NCBI GenBank assembly: GCA_031398055.1
Contig: JANNMS010000340.1
Span: 1 to 37,093 of the forward strand
Length of the DNA: 37,093 bases
Direction of reading: 5' to 3'
DNA from: M3007 sp031398055
Lineage (GTDB): Bacteria > Bacteroidota > Bacteroidia > Chitinophagales > Saprospiraceae
Shown: positions 15,528 to 23,883 of the stretch, in pieces
Layout of the letters: the number at the start of each line of letters is the position of its first letter
How positions within the stretch are numbered: the stretch's first letter is position 1
The notes under the pieces: model-generated
Seen by the model: only the letters and a program-made list of their open reading frames with translations
Databases searched by the model: none
Told to the model about the DNA's origin: nothing
Translations under genes and position numbers: made by a program

Positions 15528-16220
15528 TCAATCAATTTTTTCCTGAAAAATCAATTTACGTTCCGTCAAATTGAACGCCACCAAATTTCCCAAACCCGGT
15601 TTTTGCGGGTGGGATGTGCCGAAAACACAACCATTGTCAATATTTAAAAATTGGGAAATTGCCATCGACTCGAACTGTTTATCGATTTCCGCCCGTTCGA
15701 TTGGCGTGTGACCGTGAATGATAATTCGTTTTCCCAACCATTCGTAATCAATATTTTCGTACCAATCCCGAATCCAAAGCAAGGAAGCATTGTCCTCCAA
15801 AGGGTTTTCTCGGCGAAAATTCAAGCCAGCATGCACCAAAATATAATCGTCCACCAAAAAATAATATTCAAGGCTTTGGACAAAATCGATATATTTCTGG
15901 GGTATTTCACTGATTTCAAAAGTGCCGAAACTTTGCATGGCTTTCCAACCGCCGTTGCCCAGCCAATGGCTCAAATTATCATAGTCCACAAAGGCATTTA
16001 AAAACAACTCCTCGTGGTTTCCGCCGAGGCAATGCAAGGAATATCCGTCTTTTTTAAGTTGTAAAATTTTGTCCAGCACACCTTTCGTGTCCGGGCCGCG
16101 GTCGAAATAGTCGCCGAGCAAGTAAAGTTCGTCGGCAGTCGTTAGTTGGAGTTTTTTGAGCAATGCTGCGAATGTTTTGGCGCAGCCATGAATATCACCG
16201 ATCGCAAATTTCCTTTTCAT
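15528..16220 (-). CDS. Calcineurin-like metallophosphoesterase (PrpA/PrpB-type phosphatase)
   Basis: A 230-aa cytoplasmic phosphoesterase with the complete PPP-family motif set: GDIHG (D9, H11), GDYFDRGPDT (D37), GGNHE (N68, H69), a HAGL motif near 127 and IIHGHTP near 175, which bind the two catalytic metals. Length and motif order match bacterial serine/threonine protein phosphatase 1 (PrpA/PrpB) enzymes; related proteins hydrolyse dinucleoside polyphosphates, so substrate is not certain. It is a single gene whose 3' end meets the inverted repeat at 15417-15519 and whose 5' side carries a short tandem repeat. Confidence 0.92.
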   Translation of the reverse strand: MKRKFAIGDIHGCAKTFAALLKKLQLTTADELYLLGDYFDRGPDTKGVLDKILQLKKDGYSLHCLGGNHEELFLNAFVDYDNLSHWLGNGGWKAMQSFGTFEISEIPQKYIDFVQSLEYYFLVDDYILVHAGLNFRRENPLEDNASLLWIRDWYENIDYEWLGKRIIIHGHTPIERAEIDKQFESMAISQFLNIDNGCVFGTSHPQKPGLGNLVAFNLTERKLIFQEKID

Positions 16221-16231
16221 GGCACAAATTA

Positions 16232-16262
16232 AATGATGAATGATGAATGATAAATGATGAAT
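16232..16262. repeat. 7-bp tandem repeat (AATGATG) upstream of the phosphoesterase
   Basis: Four heptamers (AATGATG, AATGATG, AATGATA, AATGATG) and a partial fifth lie 12 bp upstream of the phosphoesterase start. Copy number could vary by slippage; an effect on expression is only a possibility. Confidence 0.75.
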
Positions 16263-16293
16263 TTACTTAAAAATACATCGAGTATGGTTTTTT

Positions 16294-19200
16294 TCATCGT
16301 TCGTTATTGAAAATCAACTTCCCGCCAGCCGGAGGCGTATCCGGTGATTTCAACAAAAATCCAAAAATCCCGGTGTGGGGCAAATCATTTTCCAAAATTT
16401 CCCAGTCGTTCCAACCACGTGGCCGCTTTTCGGTTTTTTCAAAAACAACTTTTCCGAGCGCGTCTGAAATTGTCAAAGTCACTTCGCTGGCGACGGGCAG
16501 TTCAAAATGGAGGTTTGTTTTTTCCCGAAACGGGTTCGGACGGTTTTGTAAAAGATGAAAATTTCCGCGACGTTTTTTATTTTCCAAAAACCGAAATTGA
16601 ACTGCCGACGGTTCGTCGGGTTTGTTTTTTGGGTAAGATTCGGCGGAAATTCGATGGTTGTTTATTTTTAAAACATCGCGCAGTTCGCCGTCCGTTTTTG
16701 GAAAAATGGTCAATTTGAAAAGCAAACTGTCATTTTCTGAAATTTCGGAAGTTAAAAAATCATCCCAACTCACCGACAACTTTCCAGACCGATTTCGTGC
16801 GACGTGCTGCGAGGACAAAATTTTTGAGTCTGAAAACTCAATTTCAAAATCATCAACCGACGCCGTGTCGAAGTTTATTTCAAATTGAAAACCATCCAAA
16901 TTTTTCCAATCGGCGATTTTCAAATTGGTCTGAGCTGGAAAACCTGCTTTCAATTTCACATTTTCCAAAAAAATAAAAGTCGTGTCGTGCGGTGAACGTG
17001 GGTTCGCGGCGTCGGCGTTCAAATTCAAATCGCCGGTTTTGATGCCCAAAAAATCTTGATTGATTTTGTTTTCGGAAAGCGAATTCAACAAAAATTGCTC
17101 CGGCAGCGGCGAAACCCACGGGTTTTCGAGGTTTGAAAAAACGTGGTTTTTCGGCACAAAACGCCACGAAGTGTTTCCGGGAACGGTGTCGAAAATGCCC
17201 AAAATCAGTTTCCGCAACTGAACAATGTCGTTTGTCGTGATGGAATTCGAGTGGTTCACGTCCGCTGCGATGATTTTGTACGGGCTGTCCAGCGGTTTCA
17301 CGCCCAAAATATGCCGCGACATCAACAGCAAATCGTAAGTCGTCACGCCGTTCAGCCACAGGCCGGTTTTGTTTTTTGGAACCAAAGAATACGTTTGACC
17401 GCCCGGAACATCTTCAAAAATGAACTGTCCTGCGGCGTTGCAAACCTCGTTCGCCGTCCAACCATCGCCGATCAAATCCACTTGAATGTTGGCGACGGGC
17501 GTGTCTTTTTCATTTTTGATGGCACCGCGAACCTCAAAATTGCCTGCCCCGCAAGCCAAAACTTTGATTTTTTGGCTCGCCGTCGCAGAATTTCCGCAGC
17601 CATCCGACACCGTATATATTATGCTGTGGTCGCCCGCCGGAAATTGGCCGGAAGCGTTCGCGCCGTTCGAGGTGGCAAAAAGTGAGTTATTTGAAAAAAT
17701 CAAGTTCGAATTGCAATCGGTTGCTGTCGCGTCGGGCAAAATAATTTCGGCTTTGCAGCCCGCCAAATTTGCCGAAACCGTCAAATCCGCCGGCGCGGAA
17801 ATCACGGGCGGCGTGCTGTCCGAAACGCGTATCAACTGCGTTTTTTCCCAAATTCCCGGCGAATTTTGAATGCCCGGCTGATATTGACACCAATCAATGA
17901 TTTTCCACTTTCGTAAAATGTTAAAACAAACACCCGGCGCAGCGTGTATTTCGTCCGAAAAAGTAACCGTCGCAGGTTGACAAGATTCGCCCGTCAAAAT
18001 CGGTTTTCCAGAAAAATCGGGCGAAAAATCGGCGGCGGCGGCGCAATTTGAAATCGTTTTGTCGGCTGGAAATTGGACGGCCAACGAATTTTGCAAAGTC
18101 AAAGAAATGGTTTGCTGGCAGGTCGCGGAATTTCCCGCTGCGTCGGTCGCTTTCCAATTTCGCGTGATCGTGCCGACGGCGCAATTGTTCAAATTTTCAA
18201 CATCTGAAAATGTCACGGTCGGCGTGCCGCAGTTGTCGGAGGCGAGTGCTTGACCCGCGATTGCCGTGTTTTTCCAATCCAATTTGCAAGAAGAAGTCAA
18301 ACTTCCGGGACACTGAATCGTCGGTTTCAAATTGTCGGTGGCCGTGACTTTTGAAAAACACGTGTTTTCATTTCCAGCCAAATCCTTGATTTTCAACGTG
18401 ATAGAAACTGGCGCAGCCAAATCCGAACAATCGAGGGCAATTTTTTGGGAAAAATTTTGCCCGTCGCGGCTGACCAAAACCGGGGCGAGTTGGCAATTGT
18501 CGGTGCTGCCGTTGTCCACCGAAGTCGCGTTCAAAAAAGTCGTCCCGGCTTGGCCGAGCGAAATTTGGACAGTCGGTTTGCAAACGGCGGTCGGCGATTT
18601 GTCGTCCTCGACGGTCAAAATCATCGTCGCCGTCGCCGAATTTCCGCAGGCATCCGTGCCGCGATATTCCACGACGTGGTCGCCAATCGGCACCCCCGAA
18701 AACGGGCCAAACCCCGCGCCGAATTGCCAGTGCGGGGTAATTGAAAAGGTCGAACAATCGTCCGAACCCGTCGCCGTCGGCAGCGAAACGGTCGCCGAGC
18801 AAGCCGTCGCGTCGGTTCCGATGGTCAAATTTGGCGGCGGCTGCACGGTCGGCGGCGTTTTGTCCTCGACTTTTATGACTTGCACATGTATCGTAAAAGT
18901 ATTGGCACAATAATCCGAAACTGTCCAACTTCGCAAAACTTGTTTGCCCGCAGTGCCGCAAGTCGGGCTGATTTGGTCGGCGAAATTCAAAGCCAATTCG
19001 CAATCACCACCCAAAAAAATGGGTCGCCCGTCCACTTTTGGTTGGCCGGTCAAAGCCAAATCGTTTGGGTTTTGATTGCAATTGAGGCTTGGCAAATCAA
19101 AATTGTCGTAGTTTTTTGGAAAAATTACGTCGGCGAGGGTCGCCCGTTTCAGCCAAATTTTTTGCAAACAAGAATTTGTATTTCCATTCGCATCCATCGC

Positions 19201-19773
19201 AAACCAAGTCCGGTCAATCCGTGCGGTGACGTTTTGGCCGGATTGTAAAGTTTGGCAAGGCAAGTCTGTTTTTTGGTCGTCCCATGTCAAATTCGAGGAG
19301 TTCAGCGGGGTGCAATTGTCTGAAATTTGTGGAAAACCGATGGTCGCGGCGGCGGTTTCGGCGTTGCAAGTGATGAATTTATCTTGGCAAACGAGCGTCG
19401 GCGGCAGGTAATCTTTGGCGACGACGCTGCCAAAACACAAGTTTCCCGAGGGAAAATGTTGGATTTTTACGGATAAAGTTTGATTGATGTTCGTGCAAGT
19501 CAAAGTGTTTCCGGCAATCGGCTGGTTTTGTAAATTGAATAAAGTCACTGAAAAATCGCCGTCGCAATTGGCCGCAGCGTAGGGCGCGATGATGCCTTCG
19601 GTGACCAAAAATTGGCCGTTTTGGTCGAGCGAAACTTGCACGGATTGGTTGCAAGCCAACGAACATTGCCCCTGCGCCGAGAAAACACGCAACAAAACCA
19701 GCAGCCACACCCCCGAAAAAGTGCGCAAGCGAGACGTGCGTGCTGGATTTTTGATAAATAAATTTGAAACCAT
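16294..19773 (-). CDS. HYR / dockerin-like / cohesin-like multidomain protein with T9SS sorting domain
   Basis: A 1159-aa surface protein. Signal peptide ~1-36 (hydrophobic VWLLVLLRVFSAQ). Cys-containing HYR/Ig-like repeats follow, clear at ~300-390 (TPPTVQPPPNLTIG, DACGNSATAT) and ~650-740 (TPPVISAPADLTV, DGCGNSATAS), with related Cys repeats between. Then a carboxypeptidase-regulatory-like beta domain (~743-790), a dockerin-like EF-hand segment (~834-857, ADVNHSNSITTNDIVQLRKL), a cohesin-like domain (~937-1057, GFQFEINFDTASV, KLSVSWDD) and a T9SS type A tail from ~1065 (LLQNRPNPFREKTNLHF). The frame stays open to 19851, but those extra 26 codons are a translated REP-like element; ATG 19773 before the signal peptide is the likely start. 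Probable adhesion or scaffold function. Confidence 0.87.
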   Translation of the reverse strand: MVSNLFIKNPARTSRLRTFSGVWLLVLLRVFSAQGQCSLACNQSVQVSLDQNGQFLVTEGIIAPYAAANCDGDFSVTLFNLQNQPIAGNTLTCTNINQTLSVKIQHFPSGNLCFGSVVAKDYLPPTLVCQDKFITCNAETAAATIGFPQISDNCTPLNSSNLTWDDQKTDLPCQTLQSGQNVTARIDRTWFAMDANGNTNSCLQKIWLKRATLADVIFPKNYDNFDLPSLNCNQNPNDLALTGQPKVDGRPIFLGGDCELALNFADQISPTCGTAGKQVLRSWTVSDYCANTFTIHVQVIKVEDKTPPTVQPPPNLTIGTDATACSATVSLPTATGSDDCSTFSITPHWQFGAGFGPFSGVPIGDHVVEYRGTDACGNSATATMILTVEDDKSPTAVCKPTVQISLGQAGTTFLNATSVDNGSTDNCQLAPVLVSRDGQNFSQKIALDCSDLAAPVSITLKIKDLAGNENTCFSKVTATDNLKPTIQCPGSLTSSCKLDWKNTAIAGQALASDNCGTPTVTFSDVENLNNCAVGTITRNWKATDAAGNSATCQQTISLTLQNSLAVQFPADKTISNCAAAADFSPDFSGKPILTGESCQPATVTFSDEIHAAPGVCFNILRKWKIIDWCQYQPGIQNSPGIWEKTQLIRVSDSTPPVISAPADLTVSANLAGCKAEIILPDATATDCNSNLIFSNNSLFATSNGANASGQFPAGDHSIIYTVSDGCGNSATASQKIKVLACGAGNFEVRGAIKNEKDTPVANIQVDLIGDGWTANEVCNAAGQFIFEDVPGGQTYSLVPKNKTGLWLNGVTTYDLLLMSRHILGVKPLDSPYKIIAADVNHSNSITTNDIVQLRKLILGIFDTVPGNTSWRFVPKNHVFSNLENPWVSPLPEQFLLNSLSENKINQDFLGIKTGDLNLNADAANPRSPHDTTFIFLENVKLKAGFPAQTNLKIADWKNLDGFQFEINFDTASVDDFEIEFSDSKILSSQHVARNRSGKLSVSWDDFLTSEISENDSLLFKLTIFPKTDGELRDVLKINNHRISAESYPKNKPDEPSAVQFRFLENKKRRGNFHLLQNRPNPFREKTNLHFELPVASEVTLTISDALGKVVFEKTEKRPRGWNDWEILENDLPHTGIFGFLLKSPDTPPAGGKLIFNNER

Positions 19774-19792
19774 GCGTGTTTTTGGATTTTTA

Positions 19793-19845
19793 TGGAGGGC
19801 GGAATTTATTCCGCCCAAACGGAGTGGAATAAATTCCGCCCTCCA
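19793..19845. repeat. REP-like inverted pair between divergent genes
   Basis: Left hairpin GGGCGGAATTTATTCCGCCC (19797-19816) preceded by TGGA, right hairpin GTGGAATAAATTCCGC (19824-19839) followed by CCTCCA. Same architecture as 4488-4540 with different but still paired stem bases. It lies in the gap between the starts of the minus-strand T9SS gene and the symporter. Confidence 0.8.
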
Positions 19846-19957
19846 ATCCAATCTTTGCCATAGTCAAATGTCATTCCAAAAAGATTTTTTGAAATTTCAA
19901 TTTTACCTTCACCCTCGAAACTCCTTTGTCTGAACTTCCATTTTCAAAAAATTTACA

Positions 19958-21397
19958 ATGAAAAATCCTCTTTTTCTGATCGGTTTTCTGCTTTTCAACC
20001 TCGCCGTTTTGCTGTCCGTCGGGCAAGAATACGATTGGTTTTCGTTTCCAGAAATCGTCCCGGCGGTGGTTCGGTGGACATTTTTGGCGTTCCTGATTTA
20101 TTACGGCATCAAAAAAAACAGCCTCACGACGTGGATTTTATTGAGCATGATTATCGGTGCGGAAATCGGGTACGACTTTCCAAAATTTGGCGCAGACCTC
20201 GATATTTTCTCCAAAATCTTTATCAAACTGATAAAAACCATCATCGCGCCGCTGCTATTTTCCACTTTGATAATCGGCATCGCGGGACATTCCAACCTGA
20301 AACAGGTCGGTCGGATGGGTTTGCGGGCGTTGATTTATTTTGAAATCGTCACGACGATTGCGCTTTTTGTGGGGCTGGCGGCCATCAATTTTTCGCAGGC
20401 CGGCGCGGGCATCGCAAAACCGGAAGGAAAAATCACGCGAAATATTTCGCCGAGCGAAATGACGATGAAAATAGATTCGTCCTCGGCGGGTGTTCAACTG
20501 AAAATGTATTCCGGCGAAAAACAAATGGAAGTGCTCGCCCCGAAGAAAAAAGATGGCTGGAAAGAAATTGTTTTGCACATTTTCCCCGACAATATTGCCA
20601 AATCCATTGCCGAGGGACAGGTTTTGCAGGTGGTTGTGTTTTCGATTTTGTTTGCAATCGGGATGATGTTCGTGGCCGCGCCGCACCAAAAAACGATGCT
20701 TTCGTTTGCCGAATCGTTGGCTGAAATCATGTTCAAATTCACGGGAATCATCATGTACATGGCTCCTTTTGCCATCGGGGGTGCCATCGCCAGCGTCATC
20801 GCAACGATGGGTTTTGGCATCATGAAAAACTTGGGGCTGCTGGTTTTGACTTGTTATGGGGCACTTTTGGTGTTTATCGGCGGGGTTTTGATGCCGATTA
20901 TGTTGTTTTTGAAAATCCCAATCCGAAAATTTTTCGACGCGGTGCAAGAACCTGCGACTTTGGCTTTTGCCACCGCCTCGAGCGAGGCCGCGCTGCCTTT
21001 GGCTTTGCAAAACATGGAAAAATTCGGCGTGCCGCGAAAAATCGTGTCGTTCGTCCTGCCGACCGGGTACAGTTTTAACCTCGACGGCTCGACGCTTTAC
21101 CTTTCGTTGGCCACGATTTTTGTGGCGCAGGCGGCTGGAATTCACCTGCCGATTGGCCAGCAAATCATTATTTTATTGACTTTGATGTTGACGAGCAAAG
21201 GCGTGGCGGGCGTTCCGCGTGCTTCGCTGGTGATTTTGGCAGGGACTTGCGACCAATTTGGCTTGCCCGCGTGGCCGATTGCCATCATTTTGGGGGTTGA
21301 TGCTTTGATGGACATGGCTCGGACGGCTACGAATTTGATTGGGAATTGCCTGGCGACGGCGGTGATTGCAAGGTGGGAAAAGGAAGGGGATTTTTGA
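19958..21397 (+). CDS. Dicarboxylate/amino acid:cation symporter (DAACS family)
   Basis: A 479-aa inner-membrane transporter of the GltP/GltT/DctA family, which co-transports Na+ or H+ with glutamate, aspartate or C4-dicarboxylates. Family signatures are present in order: a Ser-rich hairpin SSEAALPL, the substrate/cation motif TGYSFNLDGS (family consensus GxxxNMDGT), the second hairpin SKGVAGVPRAS, and DALMDMARTATNLIGN in the last helix, where the Asp, Arg, Thr and Asn contact substrate and cation. The Arg in the last helix favours acidic amino acids over neutral ones. About eight hydrophobic helices are visible. An insertion of ~60 residues after helix 4 (KPEGKITRNISPSEM...) enlarges a loop. 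It converges on tryptophan dioxygenase across a perfect inverted repeat. Confidence 0.93.
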   Translation: MKNPLFLIGFLLFNLAVLLSVGQEYDWFSFPEIVPAVVRWTFLAFLIYYGIKKNSLTTWILLSMIIGAEIGYDFPKFGADLDIFSKIFIKLIKTIIAPLLFSTLIIGIAGHSNLKQVGRMGLRALIYFEIVTTIALFVGLAAINFSQAGAGIAKPEGKITRNISPSEMTMKIDSSSAGVQLKMYSGEKQMEVLAPKKKDGWKEIVLHIFPDNIAKSIAEGQVLQVVVFSILFAIGMMFVAAPHQKTMLSFAESLAEIMFKFTGIIMYMAPFAIGGAIASVIATMGFGIMKNLGLLVLTCYGALLVFIGGVLMPIMLFLKIPIRKFFDAVQEPATLAFATASSEAALPLALQNMEKFGVPRKIVSFVLPTGYSFNLDGSTLYLSLATIFVAQAAGIHLPIGQQIIILLTLMLTSKGVAGVPRASLVILAGTCDQFGLPAWPIAIILGVDALMDMARTATNLIGNCLATAVIARWEKEGDF

Positions 21398-21401
21398 GAA
21401 A

Positions 21402-21497
21402 TGGGACACAGATTTGACAGATTTTCAAGCACAGATTTTTTAAATGGAAAAATTATGTGAAAATCTGTGCTTGAAAATCTGTCAAATCTGTGTCCCA
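21402..21497. repeat. Perfect 37-bp inverted repeat between convergent genes
   Basis: Arms 21402-21438 and 21461-21497 are perfectly complementary with a 22-nt A-rich spacer; each begins TGGGACACAGATTTGACAG from its outer end. It is homologous to 15417-15519 (same outer TGGGACACAGAT and inner CACAGATTT blocks) and again sits between two convergent stop codons. Confidence 0.93.
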
Positions 21498-21502
21498 ACC
21501 AA

Positions 21503-22597
21503 TTATTTTGAAAAGTAAAACCCCAATTCTTTCTCCAACTTTTTAGGCAATTTTGGCAACTCCGAACGCGGAATCAACAGCGTCGAAATGTTGTGCAAGT
21601 CGCTGAAAATGTGGTGTTTAACTGCCGTCGCGTGCAAATAATCATAGCCCGACGAGCCGCCCGTGCCGATTTTTCGGCCCAACATCCGCAGCACCATTTG
21701 GGCATGGCGGTACCGCCATGTCGTGAAATTTTCATCCAATTCTGTCAAAGTTTGAAGCAGGTTGAACGGCTGGTGCAAAATCGGTTCGTCGCGGTACAAA
21801 TTGATAAAAAGCGCGGCGAGCGAGGCGCGGTAACTCAACCTGATTTTGCCTTCTTCCCGAAGTTGCGCGTTGACTTTTTCATCCAAAATGGATTGAAAAT
21901 AGGTGTCCGTCGAGCCGAGCATCCGCAGCCGCATTTCTTTTTCGTGGTCGTGGAGTGCGGTCGTGTTTCGGATGGCGGCAGATTCTTTTTCCAACATTTT
22001 TTCAACGGCGATTTGGTACTGCTCCAAAAATTTGAAGTCGCCCCACTGCAAAAACGGCGTGCGTTCGAGCCAGTTTTCGACCACATCGAACAGCGAACCG
22101 GCGGCGATAATTTCTTCCAATTCTGATTTTTGCGGCTCGTCAAATTCCATGTTGTAATGTTTGTTGTTGTAGGTAATCCGTTGATTTTCAGGAAGTCCGA
22201 GCATCGCTTCGCATTTTCGGAACTGAAAACTTTGAAAACCGGAAGCCGGAAAAAGATAGTTTCGGAAATCCAAAAAATCGAGCGGGGTCATCGTTTCGAG
22301 CACCCGGATTTGCTGGATTAAAAGTTGCTGAATTTCGCAGACCCGCCGCAGCCGCGAGACCGCTGTGCCAAGATTTCGCTCGTCGACAGAGTCGTGTTTG
22401 AACATCGAAATGACGGATTGCAGTTCGTGCGCGATTTGTTTGAACCAAAGTTCATAAACTTGATGAACGATGATAAACAACATTTCTTCGTGCGCAGGTT
22501 GCGGTTCGACCTCCGCCGAACGGAGCCGTTGGGCACCGAGGATTTTGTCAAGTTGCAGGTAGGAATGGTAGTGAATGGTGGCGTATTTATTTTGCAT
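21503..22597 (-). CDS. Tryptophan 2,3-dioxygenase family protein
   Basis: A 364-aa heme enzyme expected to oxidise L-tryptophan to N-formylkynurenine, the first step of the kynurenine pathway. Key family motifs: FIIVHQVYELWFKQ (H45, active-site His), FRNYLFPASGFQS (Arg112, which in known enzymes binds the substrate carboxylate), the heme-ligand His298 in WRYRHAQMVLRMLG, and GTGGSSGYDYL (Thr312, substrate contact). It is longer than the ~280-aa proteobacterial enzymes and closer to the eukaryotic and Bacteroidota-type length, with a helical insertion at ~190-260. ATG 22597 is chosen; an upstream TTG at 22615 in the same frame is unlikely. No other kynurenine-pathway gene is in the window. Confidence 0.92.
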   Translation of the reverse strand: MQNKYATIHYHSYLQLDKILGAQRLRSAEVEPQPAHEEMLFIIVHQVYELWFKQIAHELQSVISMFKHDSVDERNLGTAVSRLRRVCEIQQLLIQQIRVLETMTPLDFLDFRNYLFPASGFQSFQFRKCEAMLGLPENQRITYNNKHYNMEFDEPQKSELEEIIAAGSLFDVVENWLERTPFLQWGDFKFLEQYQIAVEKMLEKESAAIRNTTALHDHEKEMRLRMLGSTDTYFQSILDEKVNAQLREEGKIRLSYRASLAALFINLYRDEPILHQPFNLLQTLTELDENFTTWRYRHAQMVLRMLGRKIGTGGSSGYDYLHATAVKHHIFSDLHNISTLLIPRSELPKLPKKLEKELGFYFSK

Positions 22598-22638
22598 CGA
22601 TAAATTTTTGGGCAAAAGTAGCCAGCCGGGGCAGGAAT

Positions 22639-22894
22639 GTGGTGAAAATTACCAAGATGGTTATTTTCTGTAATTTAAAGAAAACAGTCCTTTGTCCTGA
22701 ATTTCTGCCTTTCACACTTGGCACTAACAAACAAACTTCGAGGGGACATTCAAATTCAAATACTTGCTGTGTTCATTTTCGTTTGCTTTCTTCACTTGGT
22801 TTTAATCCTTTTTTTGCTGCCTTTTTGTCTCCCGAAAGATTCATAACGCAGTTCTAAGACAGGGAAGCAGTGCCGTTCGGGTGCTGCTTTTTTT
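22639..22894 (+). ncRNA. Candidate small RNA or short gene with terminator
   Basis: A plus-strand stretch between two minus-strand genes ends in a good intrinsic terminator but no recognisable gene precedes it. A 72-codon open frame (22639-22857) ends 8 bp before the stem but looks non-coding (no domain, atypical composition). An independent small transcript is the simplest reading; no RNA family was recognised. Confidence 0.25.
22866..22894 (+). terminator. Intrinsic terminator on the plus strand
   Basis: A 9-bp stem (22866-22874 with 22880-22888, two G-T pairs), loop GTTCG and a run of seven T residues (22888-22894). It has no assigned upstream gene on this strand. Confidence 0.65.
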
Positions 22895-22967
22895 ATGGGT
22901 TATTTGTTGATTTGGTTATTTGATTATGCGGACAAATAACCAAATCGCCAAATCAACAAATAACCAT
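22895..22967. repeat. Inverted repeat abutting the LuxR-type gene 3' end
   Basis: GGTTATTTGTTGATTTGG (22898-22915) pairs perfectly with the outer right arm ending at 22965, and TTATTTG pairs with CAAATAA inside. The right arm carries an extra CCAAATCG-like octamer, a small direct duplication. It ends at the stop codon of the minus-strand regulator and may act as its terminator. Confidence 0.75.
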
Positions 22968-23777
22968 TCATAAAATCCCGCATCGTTTGCAAATTTCAAC
23001 GAGCGCCACCGTGTCCCGGACGCCGACCCGCGCAATCATGTTTTTTCGGTGTTTTTCGACGGTGCTGGGGCTGATAAAAAGTTTTTCGGCAATTTCGCGG
23101 CTCTGGAAACCTTCGGCAATTAATTTCAAAACATCCATTTCCCGCTCCGAAATCAAATCGCCACCTGCCGAAGATTTATTATTTGAAAAAAAACAAAGCG
23201 TGTGCTGTTTTTCTTTCCCCGCCGCAACTCGAACCCAATAATCGTCTGATTTCAACAAATTGGTCACGTCGATAATTTCGATAATTGCAATGTTGACATA
23301 TCCATTTGGCGACAATTCGATGGGGTAGACCCGGCAAAAAGATTTCACCGGTGTTCCGTTTTTATGCTTGAAAACAAGGCCGCAAACGCTGTACGACATA
23401 AATTCTTTTTTCGCTTCGTCCGGGATTTTCACGCGGATGATTTTTGCCCAGTCCAAAATTTTAATGAAAAATGAAATATGCTCCCAGCGCATGATTTTGA
23501 AAACCAGCCCGAATTTTTGGTTCAAAAACTCGTCGGCAGAATACCCGATAAATTCCTCGGCGTTTTTTCCAACGTAGGTGATGTCCAAATTGTGGGCATC
23601 AACAATCATAAATAAGGTGTGCTTGTTTTGGGCCAGCCGTTCGAGCAACAAAGTATTGACGAGGGTATTGTTTGGCAGCGGCGGTTCGTGGGCTTCGTGG
23701 GTGATCGCCCAGATTTTTTGTACTTTTTTAAAAAGTAATTCCGGGTCGGTGATTCGTTTTAAAAAACTGAGAGGCAT
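22968..23777 (-). CDS. PAS domain / LuxR-type transcriptional regulator
   Basis: A 269-aa DNA-binding regulator. Residues ~205-269 form a LuxR/FixJ helix-turn-helix (LISEREMDVLKLIAEGFQSREIAEKLFISPSTVEKHRKNM), with the recognition-helix pattern SPSTVEKHRKN. Residues ~55-170 look like a PAS sensor domain (DAHNLDITYVGKNAEEFIGYSADEF), so the signal is probably a small ligand, redox state or partner protein rather than phosphorylation; no receiver aspartate is present. No signal peptide or membrane segment. It lies just downstream (in its own direction) of the LptD-like gene, with a hairpin between, so it is probably transcribed separately. The target genes are unknown. Confidence 0.87.
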   Translation of the reverse strand: MPLSFLKRITDPELLFKKVQKIWAITHEAHEPPLPNNTLVNTLLLERLAQNKHTLFMIVDAHNLDITYVGKNAEEFIGYSADEFLNQKFGLVFKIMRWEHISFFIKILDWAKIIRVKIPDEAKKEFMSYSVCGLVFKHKNGTPVKSFCRVYPIELSPNGYVNIAIIEIIDVTNLLKSDDYWVRVAAGKEKQHTLCFFSNNKSSAGGDLISEREMDVLKLIAEGFQSREIAEKLFISPSTVEKHRKNMIARVGVRDTVALVEICKRCGIL

Positions 23778-23830
23778 TAAAGTAGGATATTTTCGCGCAA
23801 AAAAAAGACTGATTTTTCAAAAAATGGAGT

Positions 23831-23857
23831 AAAAAGAGTCCATAAGACTCGATTTTT
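23831..23857. terminator. Small two-way terminator after the LptD-like gene
   Basis: GAGTC (23836-23840) pairs with GACTC (23846-23850) around CATAA. The stem is flanked by AAAAA on the left and ATTTTTT on the right, giving T runs after the stem in both directions. In the minus direction it ends the LptD-like transcript before the PAS-LuxR gene. Confidence 0.55.
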
Positions 23858-23883
23858 TGAAGACGTCACTGCCCAAATTTGCG

